Source: Solitalea canadensis DSM 3403 (lineage in GTDB: Bacteria > Bacteroidota > Bacteroidia > Sphingobacteriales > Sphingobacteriaceae). Taken from it: a DNA stretch of 64,000 nucleotides. Location of the stretch: positions 806,001-870,000 of the forward strand of contig NC_017770.1 of assembly GCF_000242635.2 (NCBI RefSeq). Reading direction: 5' to 3'. The translations under genes and the position numbers were made by a program. Shown in pieces: positions 1 through 9,111 of this stretch. Each line of letters opens with the position of its first letter. Positions within the stretch are counted from its first letter, which is position 1. A model generated the notes under the pieces. That model was not told the origin of the DNA. It made no database searches and worked only from the letters and a program-made list of their open reading frames with translations.

Positions 1-432
1 AACGCCATCAGCAGCAATACGGAAAACCGCTTTACGTTCAAAGATGAAGTTTAACAAACCCGAAGTTCCCAATGTACCACCAGAACGCGTAATATAACTT
101 CTTACGTTACCTACAGTACGGTTAATATTGTCAGTCGAAGTTTCTACAAGAATTGCCACTTTATAAGGGCCGTAACCTTCATAAACGATCTCTTCATAGT
201 TAGAAGTATCTTTATCTGTAGCACGTTTGATAGCAGCTTCAATTCTGTCTTTAGGCATGTTTGCACCTTTGGCGTTTTGCATGATCACACGTAAACGCGC
301 ATTAGACTCAGGATTAGGGCCGCCAGCTTTAACAGCAATAACTATATCTTTTCCGATGCGAGTAAATAGCTTTGCCATTTTACCCCAACGTTTCATTTTA
401 CTTTGCTTTCTTGCTTCAAATGCTCTTCCCAT
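1..432 (-). CDS. yebC: YebC/PmpR-family regulatory protein, C-terminus outside window
   Basis: The reading frame begins at an ATG complementary to 430-432 and stays open to the window edge, so about 144 N-terminal residues are present and the C-terminus is missing. The start MGRAFEARKQSKMKRWGKMA and the following segments KLFTRIGKDI and MPKDRIEAAIKRAT are typical of the YebC/PmpR (DUF28) family. Members of this family act as transcription regulators, or (more recent work on TACO1/YebC) as factors helping ribosomes through difficult stretches such as proline runs. The protein is cytosolic. The family assignment is firm; which of the two roles applies cannot be told from sequence. Confidence 0.93.
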   Translation of the reverse strand, partial: MGRAFEARKQSKMKRWGKMAKLFTRIGKDIVIAVKAGGPNPESNARLRVIMQNAKGANMPKDRIEAAIKRATDKDTSNYEEIVYEGYGPYKVAILVETSTDNINRTVGNVRSYITRSGGTLGTSGLLNFIFERKAVFRIAADGV

Positions 433-532
433 ATGTTAAAAGAATTCAGGATTGTTACGAAAAGCAGCCTTTTCAACTCAATCCGTTGATTTGTAAATTA
501 TATTATATTAAAATGAGTTTTTATTAATTCAA

Positions 533-1099
533 TTATAAGCCCGTATTATTTCTGAACAATTTAATTGCGATGGCTAACAGAATAACACCGAAAGCTTTCC
601 GGAGGATTTCTACTCCTGATTTTCCCAATAAACGCTCCAGGCGGTTCACATTTTTCAATACAAAATAAACAAAAATTAGATTGATAATTATACCTAAAAC
701 AATGTTTATTGTTTGATATTCTGCTTTTAACGAAAGTAAAGTAGTCATGGTTCCGGCTCCGGCAATCAACGGGAACGCAAGAGGTACTATCGATGCCGTT
801 TCTGGCATTTGATCTTTAAAAACATGTATACCAAGAATCATTTCCATAGCGATAAAGAAGATTACCAGCGATCCTGCGATGGCAAAAGACTTTACATCAA
901 TTCCAATGATTGTTAGTAGTTTTTCTCCGACAAAAAGAAACACAATCATTAAGATCATGGCAACTATAGTCGCTTTTTCAGATTGAATATGACCGGCTCT
1001 GTTTCTTAGTTCAATAATTACCGGTATCGAGCCTAAAATATCAATGATCGCAAAAAGGATCATTGTTACGGATATGATTTCGTTGATAGATAAATTCAT
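533..1099 (-). CDS. MarC-family integral membrane protein
   Basis: The 188-residue protein has about six hydrophobic segments and the MarC/UPF0056 signatures: FAIIDILGSIPVI near residue 17, then PLAFPLIAGAGTMTTLL near residue 107. The family sits in the inner membrane; the old link to multiple antibiotic resistance has not held up and the function is unknown. It has its own -7 box 8 nt before the start codon and lies just downstream of the terminator of the neighbouring permease, so it is probably a single-gene unit. The length is close to the family norm of about 200. Confidence 0.9.
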   Translation of the reverse strand: MNLSINEIISVTMILFAIIDILGSIPVIIELRNRAGHIQSEKATIVAMILMIVFLFVGEKLLTIIGIDVKSFAIAGSLVIFFIAMEMILGIHVFKDQMPETASIVPLAFPLIAGAGTMTTLLSLKAEYQTINIVLGIIINLIFVYFVLKNVNRLERLLGKSGVEILRKAFGVILLAIAIKLFRNNTGL

Positions 1100-1107
1100 A
1101 CAGGCCG

Positions 1108-1115
1108 CAAAGATA
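1108..1115 (-). promoter_or_regulatory. -7 box of marC (TATCTTTG)
   Basis: The minus strand reads TATCTTTG, a perfect match to the Bacteroidota TAnnTTTG element, 8 nt before the marC ATG. This implies a leader of only a few nucleotides. The box begins 4 nt downstream of the permease terminator stem. Confidence 0.7.
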
Positions 1116-1119
1116 TTAA

Positions 1120-1146
1120 AAAGGCTCCGAAATTTTCGGAGCCTTT
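1120..1146 (-). terminator. Terminator of the APC permease
   Basis: A 12-bp perfect stem (AAAGGCTCCGAA/TTCGGAGCCTTT) with a 3-nt loop, followed on the minus strand by a T-rich stretch. It lies 16 nt after the permease stop codon. Confidence 0.85.
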
Positions 1147-1161
1147 ATGAGATTCAATTTT

Positions 1162-2862
1162 TTACATTTCCTGTTCAATAGCTTTTGGGGCCGGTCTAAA
1201 GCTGAAGGCCCTATATAAGTAGAACACAATATTTACTGCTGCAAATATTAATGAGAAATAATAAATAGCTGTGTCAGGTGTTTCTGCAGTAATGTGGTGA
1301 ATAATAGCCACAACAATTAACAATACAGAAAGAGCAACACCAATCAATGAAATGGTTTTGTTGCTGGTAAATAATGTTTCTGATTTATTATCAGATAATG
1401 CACTGTTTTTCATTCCATAGCACAAATAAACAGTAAATCCGATCATCATCCATACAATTAAACGGATCCAGGTATCTAATGGTAGAAATACCATCATGAA
1501 TAAACAGGTTCCAACACCTAATAATGGAATTAAAGGCACTAAAGGAGTTTTGAATGAACGAGGTGCATCAGGCATTTTTTTACGCATTACTATAATACCA
1601 ATACATACAAGAATAAATGCGAACAAAGTTCCGATACTGGTCATTTCTCCTACAACACGTGCAGGAACAAAAGCAGCGAACAAGCTAACGAATAACATGA
1701 ATAACAAGTTACTCTTAGCAGGAGTACGGAACTTGCTGTTTACTTCCGAAAATACTTTTGGTAATAATCCGTCTTTACTCATGGAGAAGAATACGCGCGA
1801 CTGGCCTAAAAGCATTACCAGAATAACTGATGCATAACCTGCAAGAATCGCAATGATAATCGCTTTATTTAGCCAAGGATAAGCAGGAGTGATAGTTCCA
1901 TCTGCTCCAACCGGGCCCATGTGATCGATTGCCACTGCAACAGGTGCGATACCATCTTGTCCTTTAAATGCCGAGAAGTTAACAACTCCAGTCATTACGT
2001 GAGCAAAAAGTATATAAAGCAACGTACAGATGACCAGTGAAACTAAAATTCCAATAGGCATATCCCTTTTTGGATTCTTAGCTTCTTGTGCTGCAGTAGA
2101 AACAGCATCAAAACCGATATAGGCAAAGAATACAATAGCTGCTGCACGAACAATACCACTAAAACCAAAATGACCAAATGTTCCGGTGTTAGCTGGAACG
2201 TATGGCTGATAGTTTTCAGTTCTGATAAATGCCCATCCTAAAGCAATGAATACAAGTACAACAGCAACTTTTAAAGCTACAATAATACCATTTACCCATG
2301 CTGATTCTTTTGTTCCCTTAATTAATACCAAAGACATCAAAACGATGATGAATACTGCCGGTAAGTTGATCATACCTGAAACAACCGTTCCGTCAGCAAG
2401 TGTTGCCGTGTCAAAAGGAGACATGGTCATTGATGCCGGTAAATGAATATTGTAATAGTCCAAAAACTTGGTAAGGTATCGGCTCCAACTGATAGAAACA
2501 GTGGCAGCTCCAACCGCATATTCCAAAACTAAGTCCCATCCGATAACCCAGGCAACAAATTCGCCCATGGTAGCATACGAATAGGTGTAGGCGCTACCTG
2601 CAACAGGAATCATTGATGCAAACTCTGCATAACATAAACCTGCAAATGCACAACCTACAGCTGCAATAATAAATGAGATGGTGATAGCCGGACCTGCATT
2701 ATTAGCTGCAGCACCTCCGGTAATTGAAAACAAACCAGCTCCGATAATGGCCCCGATTCCTAGCGCAACCAAATGGTAGCTGCTTAATGTTCGCTTTAAT
2801 GAGCCTTCTCCAACTGATTCCGCCTCTTTTATAAGCGACTCTAATGGTTTTCTGAACTTCAT
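1162..2862 (-). CDS. APC-superfamily amino acid permease, cationic amino acid transporter type
   Basis: The 566-residue polytopic membrane protein has a short cytoplasmic N-terminus and then GIGAIIGAGLF at residues 35-45, the TM1 substrate-binding signature of APC amino acid transporters. Further family landmarks are PVAGSAYTYSY, FFAYIGFDAVSTAAQEAKNP and MSKDGLLP. About 12-14 hydrophobic segments are visible. Length and motifs match the CAT/YfnA branch, which imports amino acids by proton symport or exchange at the inner membrane. The substrate cannot be assigned. It is transcribed alone, between the hppA terminator and its own terminator. Confidence 0.9.
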   Translation of the reverse strand: MKFRKPLESLIKEAESVGEGSLKRTLSSYHLVALGIGAIIGAGLFSITGGAAANNAGPAITISFIIAAVGCAFAGLCYAEFASMIPVAGSAYTYSYATMGEFVAWVIGWDLVLEYAVGAATVSISWSRYLTKFLDYYNIHLPASMTMSPFDTATLADGTVVSGMINLPAVFIIVLMSLVLIKGTKESAWVNGIIVALKVAVVLVFIALGWAFIRTENYQPYVPANTGTFGHFGFSGIVRAAAIVFFAYIGFDAVSTAAQEAKNPKRDMPIGILVSLVICTLLYILFAHVMTGVVNFSAFKGQDGIAPVAVAIDHMGPVGADGTITPAYPWLNKAIIIAILAGYASVILVMLLGQSRVFFSMSKDGLLPKVFSEVNSKFRTPAKSNLLFMLFVSLFAAFVPARVVGEMTSIGTLFAFILVCIGIIVMRKKMPDAPRSFKTPLVPLIPLLGVGTCLFMMVFLPLDTWIRLIVWMMIGFTVYLCYGMKNSALSDNKSETLFTSNKTISLIGVALSVLLIVVAIIHHITAETPDTAIYYFSLIFAAVNIVFYLYRAFSFRPAPKAIEQEM

Positions 2863-3083
2863 AAAATTAATAATGTGCGTGTAATGTTTCCTTATATAAC
2901 TATTGATAGGTTAATTCTTCAAACCTAATTAAATTTTAGTAAATAAAAAGTGGGGTATTGAAATAAGTATAAAAAATGTTTTGAGCCAATTTTTATTTGT
3001 TTTGGCGTTAAAAAGGCACTTTTAGGAGTAAAAAGGGGGGTAGCATTTTGTTTTATACTCTTCACCAAAGATCTGAAATCAAA

Positions 3084-3111
3084 AAAGAGCAGGTTAATCA
3101 ACCTGCTCTTT
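3084..3111 (-). terminator. Terminator of hppA
   Basis: A 12-bp stem AAAGAGCAGGTT/AACCTGCTCTTT with loop AATC, followed on the minus strand by a T run. It lies 23 nt after the hppA stop codon. Confidence 0.88.
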
Positions 3112-3134
3112 CAATTTTGTATATTTTTTTAGCT

Positions 3135-5378
3135 TTATTTTTTGCTGCAACAAGCTTTCATTGCAACACTTCTTGTTGTGCCTTCTGATGAGTGACAAGT
3201 AGAACCTTGTGCCATTGTGCATTTATGTTTATTTGAATTCATCATGCTTACGTGGCTTTCTCCCTTGAATGCAATATGTGGAGCAATAACTAATGAAACG
3301 ATCGACATTAATTTAATAAGGATGTTCATTGATGGTCCAGAAGTGTCTTTAAACGGATCTCCAACGGTATCACCTGTAACTGATGCTTTATGCGGATCAG
3401 AACCTTTATAATAGGTTTCACCATCAATAACAACTCCTTTTTCGAACGATTTTTTAGCATTATCCCATGCTCCACCGGCGTTTGACTGGAACATTCCCAT
3501 CAATACTCCCGATACGGTAACACCAGCTAATGTACCTCCTAAAACTTCAGGACCGAATGCAAAGCCAATGATCAAAGGAACGATCAATGCAATTGCGCCA
3601 GGTAAGATCATTTCGCGAATGGATGCCTGGGTAGAAATAGCGACACATTTTTCGTATTCAGGTTTGGCTTTATACTCCATAATTCCAGGAATTTCACGGA
3701 ATTGTCTGCGAACCTCTTGAACCATTGCCATGGCAGCACGGCCTACAGCAGAAATTGCTAATGAGGAGAAAATAAATGGAATCATTCCTCCCACAAATAA
3801 TCCTGCTAAAACATCTGCTTTATAAATATCGATACTATCGATGCCGGCAACACCCACAAAAGCAGCAAATAATGCTAATGAAGTTAATGCTGCAGAAGCA
3901 ATTGCAAATCCTTTACCAGTTGCAGCAGTTGTATTTCCAACCGCGTCCAAATTATCAGTACGTTCACGAACTTCTTTCGGTAAGCCGCTCATTTCGGCAA
4001 TACCACCTGCATTGTCGGCAATTGGTCCGAAAGCATCAATGGCTAACTGCATAGCCGTAGTTGCCATCATACCAGCAGCGGCAATGGCAACACCATATAA
4101 ACCGGCAAAATGATAAGAACCAAAGATTCCTGCAGCTAACACCAGGATTGGTAATACGGTAGACTCCATTCCCATTGCCAAACCACCAATTATGTTGGTT
4201 GCATGTCCTGTTGATGATTGTTGTACAATAGTATTAACAGGGCGTTTACCCATTGCGGTATAGTATTCAGTAATGATACTCATCAACGCACCTACAATTA
4301 ATCCTACAATTATAGCCATGTAAACATTGGTAGCTGTAAATTCAACGCCACGCAACGACATGGTTTCAGGCATAAGAAATTTAACGGCAAAGAATGAAGC
4401 AATAGCTGTTAAAATAACTGACGACCAGTTTCCAAGGTTTAATGCAGCTTGAACACTAGCATGCTCATCTTTAATGCGTACGAAAACCATACTTACTATA
4501 GAAAAGATAAGTCCCAGGCCTGCAATAAGCATTGGAAGTAGGATAGGAGCTAAACCACCAAAATTATCTTTAGAATCAATTTCTTGTCCTAAAACCATTG
4601 TAGCTAAAATAGTTGCCACATAAGATCCAAATAAATCGGCACCCATACCGGCCACATCACCCACGTTATCACCTACGTTATCGGCAATGGTAGCAGGGTT
4701 ACGAACATCGTCTTCCGGAATTCCTGCTTCAACCTTACCAACAAGATCGGCGCCCACATCAGCAGCTTTGGTGTAGATACCTCCACCAACACGCGCAAAT
4801 AAAGCGATTGATTCAGCACCTAATGAAAACCCTGTTAAAACCTCAATGGTAGTTCGCATTTCCATGCCTGTAATGGATGCACCTGAGGGAACAAAGTACT
4901 TGTAAAACACAATAAATAAACCACCTAAACCTAATACTGCCAAACCTGAAACGCCTAAGCCCATTACGCTTCCTCCAGTGAAAGAAACTTTTAATGCTTG
5001 TGCTAAGCTGGTTCTTGCAGCTTGAGTGGTTCTTACATTGGCTTTTGTGGCAATGCGCATTCCAATATAACCGGCAGTAGCTGAAAATACTGCTCCTATT
5101 ACAAATGCCACGGCTATAAGCCAGTGAGAATGAACATTAGGCAATGTTCCTGACCAACCTAAAAATAAGGCAGCTATAACTACATAATAGCTTAATACTT
5201 TCCACTCTGCCTTTAAAAAGGCCATTGCTCCTTGAGCCACATATCCTGCAAGCTCAATCATGTTTTTGTCGCCGGCATCTTGTTTAGACACCCATGATGC
5301 TTTAATTGCTGTAACCAATAAGGATACTACCCCAAACAGGGGAATAATGTAAATAAGGTTTTCTTGTAAAAAATGCAT
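3135..5378 (-). CDS. hppA: Membrane-bound proton-translocating pyrophosphatase, K+-dependent type
   Basis: The 747-residue protein hydrolyses pyrophosphate and uses the energy to pump cations across the inner membrane. The catalytic [11 protein letters not shown] motif is at 207-217 and the Mg-binding DNVGDNVGD motif ends at D241. [10 protein letters not shown] carries the Ala/Gly pair typical of K+-dependent enzymes. The ion-gate region is informative: Glu189 sits seven residues before the conserved Arg196 of FARVGGG, while the position after GADLF, which is Glu in Na+-pumps, is Gly251. This is the Flavobacterium-type arrangement, so I infer H+ pumping. After the last membrane helix a 43-residue tail (about 705-747) has four Cys and three His; in the 16-helix fold this end faces the periplasm. 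Monocistronic. Confidence 0.95.
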   Translation of the reverse strand: MHFLQENLIYIIPLFGVVSLLVTAIKASWVSKQDAGDKNMIELAGYVAQGAMAFLKAEWKVLSYYVVIAALFLGWSGTLPNVHSHWLIAVAFVIGAVFSATAGYIGMRIATKANVRTTQAARTSLAQALKVSFTGGSVMGLGVSGLAVLGLGGLFIVFYKYFVPSGASITGMEMRTTIEVLTGFSLGAESIALFARVGGGIYTKAADVGADLVGKVEAGIPEDDVRNPATIADNVGDNVGDVAGMGADLFGSYVATILATMVLGQEIDSKDNFGGLAPILLPMLIAGLGLIFSIVSMVFVRIKDEHASVQAALNLGNWSSVILTAIASFFAVKFLMPETMSLRGVEFTATNVYMAIIVGLIVGALMSIITEYYTAMGKRPVNTIVQQSSTGHATNIIGGLAMGMESTVLPILVLAAGIFGSYHFAGLYGVAIAAAGMMATTAMQLAIDAFGPIADNAGGIAEMSGLPKEVRERTDNLDAVGNTTAATGKGFAIASAALTSLALFAAFVGVAGIDSIDIYKADVLAGLFVGGMIPFIFSSLAISAVGRAAMAMVQEVRRQFREIPGIMEYKAKPEYEKCVAISTQASIREMILPGAIALIVPLIIGFAFGPEVLGGTLAGVTVSGVLMGMFQSNAGGAWDNAKKSFEKGVVIDGETYYKGSDPHKASVTGDTVGDPFKDTSGPSMNILIKLMSIVSLVIAPHIAFKGESHVSMMNSNKHKCTMAQGSTCHSSEGTTRSVAMKACCSKK

Positions 5379-5598
5379 AAAAAACTTAGGTTAGATAATT
5401 TGGTTTGCCTAAAATACTTTCGACTGAGCGAATCATCAAATAATATTTTATGAAAAAGCTAAAATTTAGAATAAAAAATTATTTCTTAGCAAAAGCAAAC
5501 GAAAGAACAAATTGAAATTTTGAAAAAATACTAATTGCTGCTTAATCGGCCTAATTTAACAGAAAAAAACTAACTTAATCAATAACCAAGAAAACTTT

Positions 5599-7101
5599 AT
5601 GGAGCCAACCTTTACCCAATCAAATCTTCATGCTGTGAATACGGAGCAAACCGAAATGAAACGAGAACTCGGTCTGTTCGATTCTACAATGATCGTTGTC
5701 GGATCGATGATCGGATCTGGTATTTTTATTGTAACAAGTGATATTGCCCGATTACTAGGCTCTCCATTTTGGATACTATTTGTATGGTTATTAACAGGTG
5801 TTATTACCCTGATTGCGGCATTAAGTTATGGGGAACTGGCTGGAATGATGCCTAAGGCCGGAGGACAGTATGTTTACCTTCGTGAGGCTTATAATAAGCT
5901 GGTGGGATTTCTTTTCGGGTGGACTACCTTTATGGTTATTCAAACCGGCACAATTGCAGCGGTAGCCATTGCTTTTGCAAAGTATACGGGCGTTTTACTG
6001 CCCACTTTGATAAATGATAATCCATTGTTTATCATTGGAGCACTTGGTTTCTCCAGTCAGCAATTTTTGGGTGTTGCTTTAATTGTTGTACTAACCATTG
6101 TAAACCTCTACGGAGTTAAGAATGCTAAAATAATTCAAGGAATATTTACAGTAGCTAAAATCGTTTCCCTTTTAGGCCTAATAGTTTTAGGAATTGCATT
6201 CGGATTAAGTTCAGATGCTTTTCATACTAATTTTACTAATTTCTTCTCAGAGCCATTTAAAACAGTAGCCGATAATGGACGAACTTCTATTATTGATGTG
6301 ATTAAACTTTCGGGTTGGTCGTTGATAGGAGCAATTGGTGGTGCATTGGTTGGGTCGTTATTCTCTTCAGATGCCTGGAATAACATTACTTATACGGCAG
6401 GTGAGGTAAAAGAGCCTAAACGCAATATTCCTTTAAGCTTATTTTTCGGTACACTAATCGTTACGGTATTATACATTCTTGCAAATGTGGCATACCTAAC
6501 TTTATTGCCGGTTAAAGGCGACCCGTCAGGGGCTGACGTTTTGTCGCGTGGAATTATGTTTGCCACCAATGATCGCGTTGCCACTGCCGGTGCTGAAATA
6601 ATTTTCGGAAGTGCAGCAGTCATTATCATGGCTGTTTTGATCATGGTTTCCACCTTTGGTTGCAATAACGGATTAATTATGGCCGGAGCTCGATTATACT
6701 ATGCCATGGCGAAAGATGGATTGTTTATTTCAAGAGCGGAGAAGCTAAATGATAAAGGAGTTCCTGCTTTTGGATTAATTATTCAGTGTTTTTGGGCTTC
6801 TTTGTTGTGTTTTTCAGGAAAATACAATGAATTATTGGATTATGTGATTTTTGCTGTATTGATTTTTTATTCATTAACGATTGGGGGAATATTCATTTTG
6901 CGTAAAACCCAACCAGATGTTGAACGCCCATATAAAGCATTCGGTTATCCGTTTATTCCGGCATTATACATCGTTTTAGCTACTGCAATCTGTATTGACC
7001 TGTTAATTGTTAAATCGGGAACAAGTCTTATTGGTCTTGGCATTGTATTAGCTGGTATTCCGGTATATTTTTTAACAGCCAAAAACCGTAAAACGGTTTA
7101 A
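5599..7101 (+). CDS. APC-superfamily amino acid permease
   Basis: The 500-residue polytopic membrane protein has GSMIGSGIF at residues 35-43 (the APC TM1 signature), then GELAGMMPKAGGQYVYLREAY and a glycine-rich central segment. About 12 hydrophobic helices are visible. It resembles the LAT/YhdG-like branch more than the longer CAT-like permease at 1162-2862, so the two are not close duplicates. It probably takes up amino acids at the inner membrane; the substrate is unknown. The ATG at 5599 is the first in frame and gives a normal short cytoplasmic N-terminus. Confidence 0.88.
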   Translation: MEPTFTQSNLHAVNTEQTEMKRELGLFDSTMIVVGSMIGSGIFIVTSDIARLLGSPFWILFVWLLTGVITLIAALSYGELAGMMPKAGGQYVYLREAYNKLVGFLFGWTTFMVIQTGTIAAVAIAFAKYTGVLLPTLINDNPLFIIGALGFSSQQFLGVALIVVLTIVNLYGVKNAKIIQGIFTVAKIVSLLGLIVLGIAFGLSSDAFHTNFTNFFSEPFKTVADNGRTSIIDVIKLSGWSLIGAIGGALVGSLFSSDAWNNITYTAGEVKEPKRNIPLSLFFGTLIVTVLYILANVAYLTLLPVKGDPSGADVLSRGIMFATNDRVATAGAEIIFGSAAVIIMAVLIMVSTFGCNNGLIMAGARLYYAMAKDGLFISRAEKLNDKGVPAFGLIIQCFWASLLCFSGKYNELLDYVIFAVLIFYSLTIGGIFILRKTQPDVERPYKAFGYPFIPALYIVLATAICIDLLIVKSGTSLIGLGIVLAGIPVYFLTAKNRKTV

Positions 7102-7160
7102 TGGGTGACAAATCAGTGAAATTATACTGATTTTTAAAAATTAGATGAATTAAAAATTGT

Positions 7161-7191
7161 TTTGACTGATAAAAAAATAACCTTAACTTAG
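7161..7191 (+). promoter_or_regulatory. Promoter of the cold-shock gene, with long leader
   Basis: TTTG at 7161-7164 is followed after 19 nt by TAACTTAG at 7184-7191, one mismatch from TAnnTTTG. This predicts a leader of about 110 nt, the long 5' UTR usual for cold-shock protein mRNAs. Inferred from consensus only. Confidence 0.5.
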
Positions 7192-7302
7192 GTTGCTTTG
7201 AATGACTGACTGAAAAGAAATGACTGTTCCTGTTAATGCAAGTCTGACATTTAATTCTTTTATCGATCATTCAGTTAGTGTGCTTATTTTTTAATAATTA
7301 TA

Positions 7303-7491
7303 ATGAAAACAGGAAAAGTAAAATTCTTTAATGAATCAAAAGGGTTTGGATTTATTAAAGACGAAGCCGGAAATGAAATCTTTGTTCACGTTACCGGTTT
7401 AATCGACAAAATTCGTGAAAACGATAAAGTGAGCTTCGAAGTAGCTCAAGGTAAAAAAGGATTAAATGCAGTGAATGTAAAGATAGCTTAA
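7303..7491 (+). CDS. Cold-shock protein, CspA family
   Basis: A 62-residue single cold-shock domain. RNP1 reads KGFGFI and RNP2 reads IFVHVTG, with conserved aromatic residues for single-stranded nucleic acid binding; family members act as RNA chaperones and antiterminators in the cytoplasm. The protein is slightly shorter than E. coli CspA (70) but the domain is complete. It has a roughly 110-nt predicted leader and a strong terminator directly behind, so it is monocistronic and probably abundant. Confidence 0.95.
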   Translation: MKTGKVKFFNESKGFGFIKDEAGNEIFVHVTGLIDKIRENDKVSFEVAQGKKGLNAVNVKIA

Positions 7492-7513
7492 GATATTTTA
7501 ATACTTTTTGAGT

Positions 7514-7546
7514 AAGCGATTGGTATAATAGCCAATCGCTTTTTTA
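7514..7546 (+). terminator. Terminator of the cold-shock gene
   Basis: A 10-bp stem AAGCGATTGG/CCAATCGCTT with an 8-nt loop, followed by T6. It lies 22 nt after the stop codon. Confidence 0.9.
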
Positions 7547-7697
7547 TTGTGTTGTCTTTTTTCTTTCTATTTCTATTAAGGTTAGTCTTCTCCGAAGTTT
7601 TCTCCTTAACGATGAAATTATCTCCTTTTGCCCCCTCAAATTTCTCCCGTTGGTCTATAATCTAAATAATGGGAATGAGGTAGATTGATGAAACAAG

Positions 7698-8987
7698 TTA
7701 AATAACTTCTGCAACAACAAATGTGCTTCCGCCTACAAACACTAAATCATTTTTGGCGGCTTTCTGTTTCGCTGCGTTTAAAGCATCGATTACCGAACTG
7801 TACACATCCCCATTTAAGCCAAAGTTTAATGCTAGCTTTTGAAGTTCATTAGCATCCATGCCTCGTGGTATATCTGCTTTACAAAAATAATAGCTAGCTT
7901 CTTTTGGCATTAATGCTAACACATGGCTGATGTCTTTATCTTTTACCATGCCAAAAACGATATATAGTTGATCATGAGGTGTTTCATTGATTTGCTCCAC
8001 TACTTGTGTAATTCCATCTACATTATGTCCGGTGTCACAGATGATTAATGGGTTTTCGCTTAGTGTATACCATCTTCCTAGCAAACCGGTAAGATGTTTT
8101 ACCTGTGATAAGGCACAATAGATATGATTATCTGATATATTAAAACCGATAGCTCTTAACGACTCTACTGATTCCAGCACTGTTTTAATGTTTTTTAACT
8201 GATAATTACCCGTAAGATCAAGTGCAAGATTAGGGTAGGAGATACCCGAATTGTTTGATACATGGAGGATTAATTTATGCTGGTACTTGTCCGTATTGGT
8301 AATTTTCCAGTTTTCAGATGCAAAAGTAATAGGGGAGTTTGTTTGCAGCGCTTTTTCAATAAATATTTCTGAAGCCAGTTCTTGTTTCTGACCGATAACA
8401 ACAGGTACATTATCCTTAATAATTCCGGCCTTTTCACCTGCAATTGCTTCAATCGTGTTGCCCAAAATGGAAGTGTGGTCAAAACTTATATTGGTTATTA
8501 CAGAAAGTAATGGAGTAATAATATTAGTTGAGTCTAAACGGCCACCTAAACCAGTTTCAATAACGGCAATGTCCACTTTTTCTTGTTCAAAGTAATCAAA
8601 AGCCAATGCCACTCCCATCTCAAAAAAGGAAGGTTCAATTTTTTCGAAATCTACTTTATAATTCGCTACAAAATCAATCACATTTTGTTCAGGGATCATT
8701 TGTCCGTTTATACGTATCCTTTCGCGAAAATCGCGTAAGTGAGGGGAGGTATACAATCCGGTTTTATAACCAGCTTCCTGCAAAATAGCTGCAAGCATAT
8801 GAGAGGTTGAACCTTTCCCATTGGTCCCTGCAATGTGTATCGATTTGAACTTTGTATGAGGATTGTCAAGAATTTCGCTTAACGCTTTAATATTATGAAG
8901 GTCAGCCTTAAACGCTTTTTCACCGATCCGGTGAAACATTGGCAAACGACTAAAAAGATAGTCTAACGTTTGTTGATAGGTAAGCAT
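7698..8987 (-). CDS. folC: Bifunctional dihydrofolate synthase / folylpolyglutamate synthase
   Basis: The 429-residue cytosolic enzyme adds glutamate to dihydropteroate and to tetrahydrofolates using ATP. The Mur-ligase-type P-loop GTNGKGS is at residues 54-60, followed by YTSPHL, the Mg-binding ETGLGGRLDSTN, and the C-terminal ligase domain starting near LLGRW. The length matches the family. It follows the TonB-like gene in the same direction after 124 nt. That gap contains a perfect 12-bp palindrome and a related second copy, so folC may have its own regulated promoter besides read-through from the ExbBD/TonB operon. Confidence 0.95.
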   Translation of the reverse strand: MLTYQQTLDYLFSRLPMFHRIGEKAFKADLHNIKALSEILDNPHTKFKSIHIAGTNGKGSTSHMLAAILQEAGYKTGLYTSPHLRDFRERIRINGQMIPEQNVIDFVANYKVDFEKIEPSFFEMGVALAFDYFEQEKVDIAVIETGLGGRLDSTNIITPLLSVITNISFDHTSILGNTIEAIAGEKAGIIKDNVPVVIGQKQELASEIFIEKALQTNSPITFASENWKITNTDKYQHKLILHVSNNSGISYPNLALDLTGNYQLKNIKTVLESVESLRAIGFNISDNHIYCALSQVKHLTGLLGRWYTLSENPLIICDTGHNVDGITQVVEQINETPHDQLYIVFGMVKDKDISHVLALMPKEASYYFCKADIPRGMDANELQKLALNFGLNGDVYSSVIDALNAAKQKAAKNDLVFVGGSTFVVAEVI

Positions 8988-9008
8988 TATTGATTATTTA
9001 TTGCAGAT

Positions 9009-9049
9009 CACCTATAGGTGTTTTCTTCTAAATTAACACATATAGGTAA
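9009..9049 (-). promoter_or_regulatory. Palindrome pair upstream of folC, possible operator
   Basis: CACCTATAGGTG at 9009-9020 is a perfect 12-bp palindrome. An imperfect copy, CACATATAGGTA, lies at 9038-9049, with centres 29 bp apart (nearly three helical turns). Both are in the folC upstream gap. The spacing suggests cooperative protein binding; the regulator is unknown. Confidence 0.35.
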
Positions 9050-9111
9050 AATCGTAAACTTTAGATTATTTTTAAGAGAGCGTTTTTATAATTCTAAGTA
9101 ATACGCGGAAA

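Noticed and set aside
3776-4113. Plus-strand frames opposite hppA
   Set aside because: They are shadows of the long, conserved hppA reading frame; similar antisense frames elsewhere were rejected for the same reason.
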